From NCBI GenBank assembly GCA_965206195.1, contig CBDBIZ010000011.1, forward strand, positions 248,001-312,000: a stretch of DNA of 64,000 bases. The letters are read 5' to 3'. Position 1 is the stretch's first letter. Each line of letters opens with the position of its first letter. This DNA is from JAAOIF01 sp965206195 (GTDB lineage: Bacteria; Pseudomonadota; Gammaproteobacteria; PS1; Pseudothioglobaceae). A program made the translations under genes and the position numbers. This document shows, piece by piece, positions 17,874-27,524 of this stretch. Under the pieces are notes generated by a model, which did not search any database, was not told where the DNA came from, and worked only from the letters and a program-made list of their open reading frames with translations.

Positions 17874-19595
17874 ATGCAATATAAACAATTTTTTTCTCGC
17901 TTATTTGTCTATTTAAGAACCCATGTCGTTAAGCTGGTTTTTACCTCTATACTGATGGTCTTAGCGACTGTATTGGAAAGCACCATTCCAGAAATCACGG
18001 GTCAAATTGTGGATAATTTATTCACCGCTAAAAACAATCAAAAAATTGCACTATTTTATGCATTAGGATTATTTTTCGTCATTGCATTTAGCTCTATCCT
18101 TACTACCATCTCTATTGCTGCAAGTTCTTGGGTGTCAAATAAAGTAATTACACAACTGCGTATTGATATGTTTGCTAAGTTGTTAAAACTGCCTAAGTCT
18201 TACTTTGATCAAAACCCGACTGGAAAAATTCTATCAAAACTAAGTTTTGATGTTGAACAAATTGCCTCTGCAGCCTCAACCATTTGGTTAGACTTTGTCA
18301 GGTCTTCAATAACAGTGGTAGTTTTAGTAGGTTATTTGTTTTATAAAAGTTGGCAATTGAGTTTAATTTTGCTCGTGTTGATGCCATTGATATTTTTAGC
18401 AATCAAAATATCCTCCGCTAGAATGCGCAATTCCTCCAAAAAAGTGCAAAATTCAATGGCAAAAATGACACATTTATTAGACGAAAACATCTCTGGCAAT
18501 TCTCTGGTTAAAATTTACCACGCACAAGACCAAGAAACACATAAATTCAACAATTTAGTAAGAACTATTCGCCAACAACGCTACAAAGTTGATGTTACAG
18601 GCTCGCTTAATAGTAGCTTTGTAACCATCTTAATTGGTTTAGCACTAGCTACTGTGGTGTATTTTTCCTCAACTTTGCTAAGCATGAGTGCTGGTGAATT
18701 TCTATCGTTCTTTACTGCTATGGCAATCCTCACCAGACCCACTAAAAAATTGGTCAATATCAACAAACTCTTACAAATATCACTCGCCGCTGGCGAAAGT
18801 GTGTTTGGACTGATGGACGAAGTTGAAGAGCCCAACAACGGCACCAGGCGCTTAAAAAATTCAAAAGGTAGTATTGAATTTAAAAAAGTGTCATTTGCTT
18901 ATGGACACAATAATTTGGCACTAAAAAATATCAACTTAAAAATCCGAAGCGCAGAAACTATTGCCTTGGTCGGCTCAACAGGCAGTGGCAAAACCACCAT
19001 TATTCAATTATTAGCCAAATTTTACTCGCCAAATTCTGGCACTATTAGTATTGACGGTGTTGATATTAGTGAGTTTGAAGTAGACTCATTACGCTCACAA
19101 ATTGCCTTTGTTGACCAAAATATACGCTTATTTAACGACACAGTGAGAGGTAATATTGCCTTGGGTCAAATGGATAAGATGAGTGATACTCAAATACAAG
19201 ATTCAGCTAAAGCCGCTAATGCTTATGAATTTATCCAACAACTTGAGCAACAATTTGAAACTGAAATTGGCGAAGATGGCACCAAACTCTCTGGCGGTCA
19301 AAGGCAACGTTTGGCAATTGCCCGTGCGATTGCTAAAAACAGTCCAATTTTAATCTTAGATGAGGCGACTTCAGCACTAGACTCTGCCACTGAAAAACAA
19401 GTGCAAGCAGCCATTGATAAAATGCAAAAAGAGCGGACTACCATCATCATTGCACACCGACTCTCAACTGTTAAAAAAGCCGATAGGATTGTGGTCTTAC
19501 GCCAAGGAGAAATTATCGAGCAAGGCTCACACCAAAAATTATTGGCACAAAATGGTGAATATGCCACACTTTATCGACATCAATTTCAACAATAA
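17874..19595 (+). CDS. msbA: MsbA-like lipid/multidrug ABC exporter
   Basis: Half-transporter with a six-helix membrane domain (about residues 15-310) followed by an ATPase domain. Walker A is GSTGSGKTT (around 368), the signature KLSGGQRQRLAIARA (around 470), Walker B PILILDEATSALD and the H-loop TIIIAHRLSTV. The intracellular stretch LPKSYFDQNPTGKILSKLSFD is typical of lipid A flippase MsbA and its relatives. MsbA is the best guess, but multidrug paralogues look similar and no lpxK follows. It is monocistronic, with a convergent neighbour 8 bp downstream. Confidence 0.8.
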   Translation: MQYKQFFSRLFVYLRTHVVKLVFTSILMVLATVLESTIPEITGQIVDNLFTAKNNQKIALFYALGLFFVIAFSSILTTISIAASSWVSNKVITQLRIDMFAKLLKLPKSYFDQNPTGKILSKLSFDVEQIASAASTIWLDFVRSSITVVVLVGYLFYKSWQLSLILLVLMPLIFLAIKISSARMRNSSKKVQNSMAKMTHLLDENISGNSLVKIYHAQDQETHKFNNLVRTIRQQRYKVDVTGSLNSSFVTILIGLALATVVYFSSTLLSMSAGEFLSFFTAMAILTRPTKKLVNINKLLQISLAAGESVFGLMDEVEEPNNGTRRLKNSKGSIEFKKVSFAYGHNNLALKNINLKIRSAETIALVGSTGSGKTTIIQLLAKFYSPNSGTISIDGVDISEFEVDSLRSQIAFVDQNIRLFNDTVRGNIALGQMDKMSDTQIQDSAKAANAYEFIQQLEQQFETEIGEDGTKLSGGQRQRLAIARAIAKNSPILILDEATSALDSATEKQVQAAIDKMQKERTTIIIAHRLSTVKKADRIVVLRQGEIIEQGSHQKLLAQNGEYATLYRHQFQQ

Positions 19596-19603
19596 AATAA
19601 AAA

Positions 19604-21163
19604 CTAATGCGACTCAAACAAGTCATCAAATTGCTTAAAATCTTGCCTGAGCATGATAAATTTTTGCCAAGGAATGCAAAGTAATTTAGTTTGTTCTAAA
19701 GCGTTGATTTGATAATGATGGTTCAGATGGTGACCTTGAGTATCGGCACCAAAATGTTGTTGGGATTTGAGCACATGCTCACCTTTGTCGTCTTTGCACA
19801 GCACACTGCCTGACACAATTAAATAAAAATAATCAATAACTTCATTAGACTTGCAGATAATATCACCCTCAGAGAAATGCGCATATTCAATTAAGTCCTT
19901 TTTAGCTGAGGCGATTTGTACCAAGGTTCTAGGGAATAAATAATCCATTGCCCAATTCAAGGTGATGCGAATTTTGGCAATATTTCCTGGTACTTTAGTG
20001 ATATACAGTGCGCGCCATATCGCCCAAGCAATAATACCTGATAAGCGCAATTTATAAATTTGTACCACGCCCTGGTAAGCACCCAAAGATGCCATCACGC
20101 CTAATGGCTTAAATTTAAAGGGTTTAAGTGGTTTGTTGTTTAAATGTTGCCATAAGTTATCAGCCAATGTTTTTGCCTCACGCACGGCAAATTGCGCAGT
20201 TGGTGGTGCGTATTGTACTTCACCTTTAGCGTTTGATAATGGTATTAAAGCAACATCGCCTAATGCCCAAATGTTACTATGTCCAAGTATTTGCATATGT
20301 GCATTCACCTCAACCTTACCATGTTGCAGCTCAAAACTACACTCAATAAAATCAAGCGGTGCGCTACCAATCGTGGTAATTGTGGTGAGTGAATGAATTT
20401 TTTCACCATCATCAGTCTCAATGTAGTCTCTATTAGCACGTACTACACCAATATTAAGGCGGATATCAATGCCGCGTTTTAGTAGTTTTTTATGTGCATA
20501 AGCACCTAAAGATTTAGGCAATTGCTCCAAAATACGCGCACCGCGTTGCAATAGAATAAATTGCACCTCATTTAGGTCAATATTGGGGTAGTATTTCAGT
20601 GCGCGTTTAACCATGTCTTGCAACTCACCTAAGGTCTCCACGCCAGAGAATCCAGCACCAGCAGTCACAAAAGTCAATGCACGCTGTTTTAAGTCGCTAT
20701 CCAAGGTAACATCTGCTAACTCTAAGCATTTTAGAACGTGATTTCTAAGCAAAAATGCATCACCTAAATTTTGCATACTAAAGCTATGCTGGGTAAAACC
20801 TGGTAGATTAAGTTGGCTCTTTTGCCCACAGGCAATTATCAATTGGTCGTATTCAACTTCAATTAACTTTTTATAACGCCCTTGTAACACCTGCACTTTG
20901 TTATTTTTGGTGTCAATATGCTGGACACTTGCTAAACGGTGTTTGACTTTGGGTATTAATATGCGCAGTGGGCTTACTGCATCATGCGGATTTATAATAC
21001 CCGAACTAACCTCGGGTAATAGTGGCTGAAAAACAAAATAATTATGCTGGCTAATTAGCTCAATTTGAATCTCACCTTGGCTGGATTTTGGTAGTATTTT
21101 AAGTAGCCGTTTGGCGGTAAAAACACCACCAAAACCACCACCAATAATTAGTATTTTCTTCAT
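19604..21163 (-). CDS. Type II NADH dehydrogenase-like protein fused to a cyclic-nucleotide-binding-type domain
   Basis: 519 residues. The first 390 or so form a flavoprotein with two dinucleotide folds: FAD site GGGFGGVFTAKRLLKIL at the N-terminus, NAD site TAGAGFSGVETLGEL (around 167) and the FAD-closing NIWALGDVALIP (around 297), plus the APPTAQFAVREA block of Ndh-2. These oxidise NADH and reduce quinone without pumping protons. Residues about 395-519 resemble a Crp/cNMP-binding barrel (HFSEGDIICKSNEVIDYFYL, then SGSVL). Last gene of the minus-strand run, 17 bp after mqo. Confidence 0.85.
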   Translation of the reverse strand: MKKILIIGGGFGGVFTAKRLLKILPKSSQGEIQIELISQHNYFVFQPLLPEVSSGIINPHDAVSPLRILIPKVKHRLASVQHIDTKNNKVQVLQGRYKKLIEVEYDQLIIACGQKSQLNLPGFTQHSFSMQNLGDAFLLRNHVLKCLELADVTLDSDLKQRALTFVTAGAGFSGVETLGELQDMVKRALKYYPNIDLNEVQFILLQRGARILEQLPKSLGAYAHKKLLKRGIDIRLNIGVVRANRDYIETDDGEKIHSLTTITTIGSAPLDFIECSFELQHGKVEVNAHMQILGHSNIWALGDVALIPLSNAKGEVQYAPPTAQFAVREAKTLADNLWQHLNNKPLKPFKFKPLGVMASLGAYQGVVQIYKLRLSGIIAWAIWRALYITKVPGNIAKIRITLNWAMDYLFPRTLVQIASAKKDLIEYAHFSEGDIICKSNEVIDYFYLIVSGSVLCKDDKGEHVLKSQQHFGADTQGHHLNHHYQINALEQTKLLCIPWQKFIMLRQDFKQFDDLFESH

Positions 21164-21180
21164 CTATATACTACATTATT

Positions 21181-22521
21181 TTATAAACCAATATTTTTAT
21201 CAAACGCTGCTCGGTCAAAATCAGCGTGCAAATACGCACAAATTCTCTCAACGTCTTGCAAGCCTTGGTGCAAACAAGTGGATGCCCCTGGTGATGGCGT
21301 GATGTTAAATATCAAGCCTTCTTCGGTGCCGATATGCGCCTCACCGAGCACCAGCTGTTCTTTATCTTTGTCAATAATTTGTGGTCTCAAGCCACCAAAG
21401 CCTTTGGCAATTCTAAGGTCGGTTGATTTAATTGAAGGAACAATTTTTTGCACTTCTTTAGTAAATAGAGCTCGCCCAAAATGCGGCACTTCATAAGCAA
21501 AATTACGCGCAATATAGCGGCGAATATCCTTTTCCTTAAATAATTTCCACAACGCTTTAAAGGCGTGAGAATCCATGCCTAAAACTTTAAAATAATCCAA
21601 ATAAGTATCGTGTCGATAACGCTCTAATTGCGGCAAAATCAGTGCTGTTGGCCCAAAACGTGTCTGTCCATCAAGACAAATATCAGGGTCGCCATGCACC
21701 GCAGCAAAAGGCAATTTATCATTTTGAATGGTGTAAACTTTGCCGTTTAAAGTCTCTTTGCCAAAATAAAAGCTCCCTGCCACACACAACAAGCCATAAT
21801 TATGCCCATAACCCAAATGCTTGGCATAGGTCAAACTGTAGGCTCCTGTTGAAAATACCACAAAATCTGCTGAAAAATTTTGCACCCCTATCGAAGTTTT
21901 GACGCTCAATTTGTAACCATCTTTGTCGCGTTTTGTGTCTATTACCTGATGATTTAACAAAACATCAACACGTTTTTTGGCATCACTTATAGTGTTACTG
22001 GCATTATCAATAAACGAGCGTGCTAGATTGCCAAAATCAACCGCGCAATAATCACTTTCAACGCCAAGAGCAGCAATCGGTTGATGCCGATGTTTAGCAA
22101 CATTTGGCTCCATTTGTGCAATGTCTTGTTCGTCCATCAACTGCATGTAGGGAAAACTCTTGGCAAATAGTGCATGGCGTTTTTTGATTGCGTCCACTTC
22201 AGTCTCACCCACGCCTAAAATCATCTTTGAATTCTGGAAAATAATTTCCTTAGTATTTTCTTGGGCGACTGCGTATTGACGCACCAAGTCTGAGGCTTTG
22301 TAAACCTGCTGCGCCTTTTCTAAACTATAATTGGTTTCAATATCACCTGAGTGCAAAGTTTGCGAATTATATTTAGCATCTGAATTAACCTTAGCAACGC
22401 TATCGTATTTATCCAACACTGCAATGTTGTCAATCGAGCTATACTGTGCGAGCAGGTAAGTTAGCGCAGAGCCAGTAACACCGCTGCCAACAATAATCAC
22501 TTGATAATTGCGTTGTTTCAT
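21181..22521 (-). CDS. mqo: Malate:quinone oxidoreductase-like FAD-dependent oxidoreductase
   Basis: 446 residues. The N-terminal FAD site is VIIVGSGVTGSALTYLLAQ. Family blocks include NSQTLHSGDIETNYSLEKA, ALGVESDYCAVDFGNLA, RFGPTALILPQLERY and the C-terminal NITPSPGASTCL. It is shorter than E. coli Mqo and, from memory, closer to the epsilonproteobacterial type. It would pass electrons from malate to the quinone pool at the membrane. 14 bp after the DUF2721 gene and 17 bp before the NDH-2 fusion. The substrate assignment is likely but unproven. Confidence 0.82.
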   Translation of the reverse strand: MKQRNYQVIIVGSGVTGSALTYLLAQYSSIDNIAVLDKYDSVAKVNSDAKYNSQTLHSGDIETNYSLEKAQQVYKASDLVRQYAVAQENTKEIIFQNSKMILGVGETEVDAIKKRHALFAKSFPYMQLMDEQDIAQMEPNVAKHRHQPIAALGVESDYCAVDFGNLARSFIDNASNTISDAKKRVDVLLNHQVIDTKRDKDGYKLSVKTSIGVQNFSADFVVFSTGAYSLTYAKHLGYGHNYGLLCVAGSFYFGKETLNGKVYTIQNDKLPFAAVHGDPDICLDGQTRFGPTALILPQLERYRHDTYLDYFKVLGMDSHAFKALWKLFKEKDIRRYIARNFAYEVPHFGRALFTKEVQKIVPSIKSTDLRIAKGFGGLRPQIIDKDKEQLVLGEAHIGTEEGLIFNITPSPGASTCLHQGLQDVERICAYLHADFDRAAFDKNIGL

Positions 22522-22535
22522 AAATACTCCTTATC

Positions 22536-22988
22536 TCATTCGATATTCACTTCTAATTCTAACGCCTTTAGGGATAAATTAACATCTAGTATGAAAAATA
22601 TTAAACTAACAATAAACATCACCAGAGAGGTAACAAATAAAACAATAGACAGATTGACAAAATCGATTTCTAACAAAGCCATAAAAAACAAACTAAGTAC
22701 CAAAGTAGCGACAAACAATAAACTCAATACTGAGCAAGTAATAGAAACTCTAACTAGCCTTGCACGCGTTAACAAAATTTTTAATTCTTCACCCAATTGC
22801 GTACGTCGAACATCGCTCTGGGTATCACGAATCATATTGACAAAACTTCTTGAGCGTTCAATAATACGACCATAGCGGTCAATTAATGCTGACAACACAT
22901 AGCCCACGCCAGAAATTAAAATCATCGGCGCAATAGCCAATTGCAATACAACACCTAAATGTCCTAAGTTGGTAATAACCTCTTCCAT
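22536..22988 (-). CDS. DUF2721 membrane protein
   Basis: 150 residues with one N-terminal helix (about 12-35) and two adjacent C-terminal helices (about 84-138) flanking a cytoplasmic segment with RYGRIIERSRSFVNMIRDTQ, the characteristic DUF2721 region. Function unknown. It lies between the aldehyde dehydrogenase and Mqo genes with 14-bp gaps on both sides. Confidence 0.8.
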   Translation of the reverse strand: MEEVITNLGHLGVVLQLAIAPMILISGVGYVLSALIDRYGRIIERSRSFVNMIRDTQSDVRRTQLGEELKILLTRARLVRVSITCSVLSLLFVATLVLSLFFMALLEIDFVNLSIVLFVTSLVMFIVSLIFFILDVNLSLKALELEVNIE

Positions 22989-23002
22989 ATTAAGGACTTG
23001 TG

Positions 23003-24379
23003 TTAATGTTTAATCACCAACATTTTATGCTCAAGCATATCATCCATAGTATGTCCAATGCCGCCAATCCCATAGCCTGAATGCTTACGTCCTGCAAATG
23101 GCATCCAATCGACTCTAAATGTGGTGTAATCGTTAATCATCACTGCACTCGCTGCTAGTTTTTTAGCAATTTTCATCGCTTTGGATATATTGTCGCTAAA
23201 AATAGCTGCTTGGAATGATACATCCAAACTATTGGCATCAGCAATCGCCGCCTCAACATCATCATAGCTATACACACAAACCACTGGACCAAAAATTTCA
23301 CTATTTGACACCTTTGAGTTTTTCGATGGATTAAGTAGCACCGTGGGTTCATAACTCACCTCATTAATACGCTTGCCGCCAGTTATCAGGCTTGCACCTT
23401 GTGCAATTGCTTCATTTACCCAAGTCTCTACCCTGTCAACTTCACGAGGTAGAATCAGTGGCCCTAAATCTGAGTCTTCATTAATCGCATCGCTAACGAC
23501 TTGCTTGGCGGCGACATCGGCAATCTTCTGTGCGATTGCACTGGCTTTATTGGTGGGCACATAAACTCGTTGCACTGAAACACAAACTTGCCCAGAATGA
23601 TACATACTGGCTTTAACCACGCCATTTACAAAGCCATCCTCATCTGCATAATCATCAAAAATCAATGGTGCTGCGCCGCCGTGCTCTAAAGCACAACGCG
23701 TACCAGGTGCTAACTTGGCTTTAAGCATCCAACCAACTTTGGCAGAGCCGATAAAACTAAAAAACCCGACTCTAGCATCGGTTACTAATTTTTCTGAATT
23801 AGGAATATTGGTAATCGCAACTTGCAACCAGCCGTCTGGCAAACCCGCTTGAACTACCAACTCAGCAAAACGCAAACAACTAAGTGGGGTTGCTTCAGCA
23901 GGCTTAATAATCACTGGACAACCTGTGGCAATCGCGGGCACAGCCTGATGTACAATTAAATTTAGCGGATGATTAAAAGCACTAACCGCAACCACTACAC
24001 CAATTGGCTCCATCGTGGTAAAAGCCATGCGACCCGCCCCTGCAGAGGTTAAATCCATCGGTATTTCATAGCCTTTGCTATTACGAATACCTGAAATAGC
24101 GAGATGTACACCATCAATAGCGCGCGCGACTTCCACGCGCGCATCTTTAATTGGCTTGCCACCTTCATTGGCAATCAACTCAGCCAACTCTTGCTCTTCA
24201 TTTTGCATTAAAGCCGTTAATTTTTGCAAAATCTCAATCCGCTGATAAGCAGGCAGACAACCTTGTTTGTGCAAATCACTCGCAGTGCTAAGCATCCGCT
24301 CAATATCAGCTGCACTGTGCATATCAACCTGTGCTAAAGGTTCTTGAGTATAGGCCTGTTTAACAATCAATTTTTCCAT
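23003..24379 (-). CDS. NAD(P)-dependent aldehyde dehydrogenase
   Basis: 458-residue ALDH superfamily member. Visible are the cofactor-site FNHPLNLIVHQAVPAIATG and IIKPAEATPLSC, the nucleotide fold FSFIGSAKVG, the catalytic Glu region CALEHGGAAPLI and the nucleophile Cys in YHSGQVCVSVQRVYV. The motif SEIFGPVVCVYSY closes the core. It is of the short lactaldehyde/phosphonoacetaldehyde-type group rather than betaine-aldehyde type, but the substrate cannot be read. 8 bp after the TPP enzyme, which may supply its aldehyde. Confidence 0.88.
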   Translation of the reverse strand: MEKLIVKQAYTQEPLAQVDMHSAADIERMLSTASDLHKQGCLPAYQRIEILQKLTALMQNEEQELAELIANEGGKPIKDARVEVARAIDGVHLAISGIRNSKGYEIPMDLTSAGAGRMAFTTMEPIGVVVAVSAFNHPLNLIVHQAVPAIATGCPVIIKPAEATPLSCLRFAELVVQAGLPDGWLQVAITNIPNSEKLVTDARVGFFSFIGSAKVGWMLKAKLAPGTRCALEHGGAAPLIFDDYADEDGFVNGVVKASMYHSGQVCVSVQRVYVPTNKASAIAQKIADVAAKQVVSDAINEDSDLGPLILPREVDRVETWVNEAIAQGASLITGGKRINEVSYEPTVLLNPSKNSKVSNSEIFGPVVCVYSYDDVEAAIADANSLDVSFQAAIFSDNISKAMKIAKKLAASAVMINDYTTFRVDWMPFAGRKHSGYGIGGIGHTMDDMLEHKMLVIKH

Positions 24380-24387
24380 GATAACCT

Positions 24388-26019
24388 CTATGTGTTTTTT
24401 AATTGTTCAGGAAACAATTTTTTATTTTCTGTATAATCAACCGCTACATCAATAATATGCACCCCGCCCTGATTAAAGCAACTTTGAATAGTGGGTATAA
24501 GCTCATCTGAGAATTGTATTTTGTGCCCAGTTGCGCCATAACTGTCAGCATACTTAATAAAATCAGGGTTATTATATTCTAAGCCAAAATCATCCAACCC
24601 TTGACCCTCTTGCTTCCAACGAATCATGCCGTAAGCACTATCCGTTACAACCAATACCACGAGGTTCAGTTTCAGACGAACCGCAGTTTCCATTTCTTGT
24701 GAATTCATCATAAAACCGCCATCACCACACACTGCCATCACTTGACGACCCGGATACATTAGTGCGCACGTCATCGCACTCGGCAAACCCGCACCCATAG
24801 TTGCCAAAGCATTGTCAAGCAACACAGTATTAGGTATATAAGTATGGTAATGACGAGCAAACCAGATTTTGTACATACCATTATCCAGTGCAATAATCGC
24901 ATCTTTATCAAGTGATTTACGTACATCAGCAACAATGCGTTGAGGCAACATCGGGAATGAATCATCATTGTCCATTTCATGAATCGTATGCCTGATTTTT
25001 TCACGCTCATCCATCAACTCATCCACTTGATTGTTCAATTTATCTGGCAAGGCTTGAGTTAAAGCAACCATACTGGTGGCAATATCACCCAGTACTTCTA
25101 ATTGAGGAAAATACACTTCGTCCACTTGTGCTGAATTAAAATTAACATGAATCACTTTTTGCCCGCCCTTATTCATAAAGAATGGCGGTTTTTCAACCAC
25201 ATCATGCCCAATATTAATAATTAAATCTGCTATATCAATAGCTCGATGTAAAATATCAAACTCAGACAAAGCCGCAGTGCCCAAGAACAAAGGATTTTCA
25301 CAACTCACTGCACCTTTGCCCATTTGAGTATTAAAAAATGGAATACCTGATTTATTAATAAAACTTTTTAAGGGTTCAAATACTTTTTTACGATTTGCCC
25401 CCGCACCAACCAATATCAATGGTCTCTTGGCATTAATAATCATCGAAGCGGCATGGCGTAAGCTAAGATGGTCAGCATCAGGACGGCGAATTTCATTCAC
25501 AGGGAAAATATACCAATCTTCAACCTCTTCAGCGGCAACATCCTCCGGCAACTCTAAATGCACCGCACCTGGACGCTCCTCTTCTGCTAAGCGAAACGCA
25601 TCACGCACCAAAGAAGGAATCATGCCACCATTCACAATTTGCTTAGCTGACTTAGTCAGTGGCTCCATCATACGGACAATATCAACAATCTGAAAACGTC
25701 CTTGTTTACTGGAATTTATTGGTTTTTGCCCAGTAATCATCAACATTGGCATTGCCCCGAGTTGTGCATAAGCGGCACAGGTAACAAAATTAGTCGCACC
25801 TGGACCAAGCGTGGCAAGGCAAACACCAGTTTTGCCTGTCAAACGACCATAAGTAGCTGCCATAAAAGCCGCGCCTTGCTCATGTCTGGTTAAAATAAGT
25901 TCAATGCTTGAGCCTCGTAAGGAATCTAAAAAATCAAGATTTTCCTCGCCTGGAATACCAAAAATGTATTTAACACCTTCGTTTTCTAGTGCTTTGATAA
26001 ATAAATCTGACGCTTTCAT
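24388..26019 (-). CDS. Thiamine-diphosphate enzyme, acetolactate synthase-like (AlsS type)
   Basis: 543 residues with the three TPP-enzyme domains. The catalytic glutamate lies in LTRHEQGAAFMAATYGRLTG, the pyrimidine-binding domain has ATLGPGATNF, and the C-terminal TPP/Mg motif is GDGGFMMNSQEMETAV. As in catabolic AlsS-type enzymes the usual NN pair after the GDG motif is replaced (VVTDSAYGMI). No small regulatory subunit gene is nearby and no ilv genes flank it, so branched-chain synthesis is unlikely. It sits between an aldehyde dehydrogenase and a GOGAT-like gene. Confidence 0.85.
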   Translation of the reverse strand: MKASDLFIKALENEGVKYIFGIPGEENLDFLDSLRGSSIELILTRHEQGAAFMAATYGRLTGKTGVCLATLGPGATNFVTCAAYAQLGAMPMLMITGQKPINSSKQGRFQIVDIVRMMEPLTKSAKQIVNGGMIPSLVRDAFRLAEEERPGAVHLELPEDVAAEEVEDWYIFPVNEIRRPDADHLSLRHAASMIINAKRPLILVGAGANRKKVFEPLKSFINKSGIPFFNTQMGKGAVSCENPLFLGTAALSEFDILHRAIDIADLIINIGHDVVEKPPFFMNKGGQKVIHVNFNSAQVDEVYFPQLEVLGDIATSMVALTQALPDKLNNQVDELMDEREKIRHTIHEMDNDDSFPMLPQRIVADVRKSLDKDAIIALDNGMYKIWFARHYHTYIPNTVLLDNALATMGAGLPSAMTCALMYPGRQVMAVCGDGGFMMNSQEMETAVRLKLNLVVLVVTDSAYGMIRWKQEGQGLDDFGLEYNNPDFIKYADSYGATGHKIQFSDELIPTIQSCFNQGGVHIIDVAVDYTENKKLFPEQLKNT

Positions 26020-26021
26020 AA

Positions 26022-27512
26022 TTATTCTCCTAGGTTTTGTGGGTATAGTTCGCTCATTAAAACAGAACGTCCATTATTTTGCACAATACGAACATGGTTG
26101 CGATTAAGTTCTCGTGGTTCTTTAACACCACATGAGTGGGCGATAATTTCAACAGAATGATTCATATTGTGCACATAATTTGCAACTTTCACGGCTTTGT
26201 TTTCTGGATTAAGCCCTTTTTGCAAGCGTTCATTATGTGTGGTAACACCTGTTGGGCAGGTATTTTTATTGCATTTTAATGCCTGAATACAACCAATGGA
26301 AAACATAAAACCACGCGCACTAGTAATAAAATCAGCACCTGCGCATAACGCCCAAGCCACTTCTGATGGGGTAATAAGTTTGCCTGAAGTAATGACTTTG
26401 ATACGATCTCGTAAATTGTATTGCATGAGCTTGTCCACCAATAATGGCAAAGTCTCTTTAATAGTCAAACCGACATTATCAAGTAGCGGCATTGGTGCTG
26501 CACCCGTGCCGCCATCACCACTGTCAAGGGTAATAAAATCAGGTGCTGAGGCTTTGCCACGTTTATTAATTTCTTCAAAAAGTTCATCTAGCCAATCAGT
26601 CGCACCAACAACAGACTTAAACCCTGTTGGTTTACCTGTAATTTGACGTACATGGTGAATCATATCAAGCAAATCACTTGCTGAGCTAATGTCTAGATGG
26701 CGGTTAGGAGAGATAGAATCTGTGCCCACACCAATACCACGAATGTCAGCAATTTGTTGGGTTACTTTGGTTCCTGGTAAAATGCCGCCTTTGCCTGGTT
26801 TTGCACCCTGACTCATTTTAACTTCAAACATTTTGACTTGTTCATGGGCTGCAAGCTCGCTGAGTTTGTCATCGTTTAAATTACCTTCTAAATCACGCAC
26901 ACCATACTTTGCTGTGCCAATTTGAAAAACAATATCTGCCCCACCTTCTAAATGATAAGGACTGAGCCCGCCCTCGCCCGTATTGTACCAACAGCCTGCC
27001 ATTCTTGCGCCATTTGATAATGCCAATACTGCGGGTTTTGAAATTGCACCAAAACTCATACCTGAAATGTTAAACACCGATTTTGCTGTGTAAGGTTGCT
27101 GACAAAACCCATCGCCAATAGTAACGGCTGGTGTTGTAACTGCGTCTTCATCCAAAGTGGGAAAAGGGCAATTGGCAAAAATAACCGTGCCTGTAGGGGT
27201 TAAATTCTTGGTTGAACCGAATGCCACAGTGGTATCAGCATTATTTGCTGCCTGATGAACCCATTCACGTTCAGCTCGGTTAAAAGGCATCTCTTCTCTG
27301 TCCATAGCAAAGAAATATTGACGAAAAAACTCACCTAAAGAAGAAAATATACTACGAAAATGCCCAACCACAGGGTAGTTACGTAAAACTGCGTTCTTTC
27401 TTTGGGAAATGTCAAATATAAAGGTGACAACCACCACTAAAATTACCAAACCAATGGCAAAAACAAATAACGTTGCTAACGTCTCTAAAACTGGTGTAAC
27501 TGATTCAATCAT
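26022..27512 (-). CDS. FMN-binding glutamate synthase-family protein with N-terminal membrane helix
   Basis: 496 residues. A hydrophobic N-terminal helix (about 12-33) is followed by the GltB-type FMN barrel: FNISGMSFGAISKPAVLALS, NTGEGGLSPYHLEGG, GAKPGKGGILPGTKVT, DSGDGGTGAAPMPLLD and the cysteine cluster region CNKNTCPTGVTTHN. The glutaminase and GXGXG domains of real glutamate synthase are absent, so it is not a complete GOGAT. Reaction unknown. Only 2 bp from the TPP enzyme gene and 12 bp after doxX. Confidence 0.85.
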   Translation of the reverse strand: MIESVTPVLETLATLFVFAIGLVILVVVVTFIFDISQRKNAVLRNYPVVGHFRSIFSSLGEFFRQYFFAMDREEMPFNRAEREWVHQAANNADTTVAFGSTKNLTPTGTVIFANCPFPTLDEDAVTTPAVTIGDGFCQQPYTAKSVFNISGMSFGAISKPAVLALSNGARMAGCWYNTGEGGLSPYHLEGGADIVFQIGTAKYGVRDLEGNLNDDKLSELAAHEQVKMFEVKMSQGAKPGKGGILPGTKVTQQIADIRGIGVGTDSISPNRHLDISSASDLLDMIHHVRQITGKPTGFKSVVGATDWLDELFEEINKRGKASAPDFITLDSGDGGTGAAPMPLLDNVGLTIKETLPLLVDKLMQYNLRDRIKVITSGKLITPSEVAWALCAGADFITSARGFMFSIGCIQALKCNKNTCPTGVTTHNERLQKGLNPENKAVKVANYVHNMNHSVEIIAHSCGVKEPRELNRNHVRIVQNNGRSVLMSELYPQNLGE

Positions 27513-27524
27513 TTTATTTATCCT

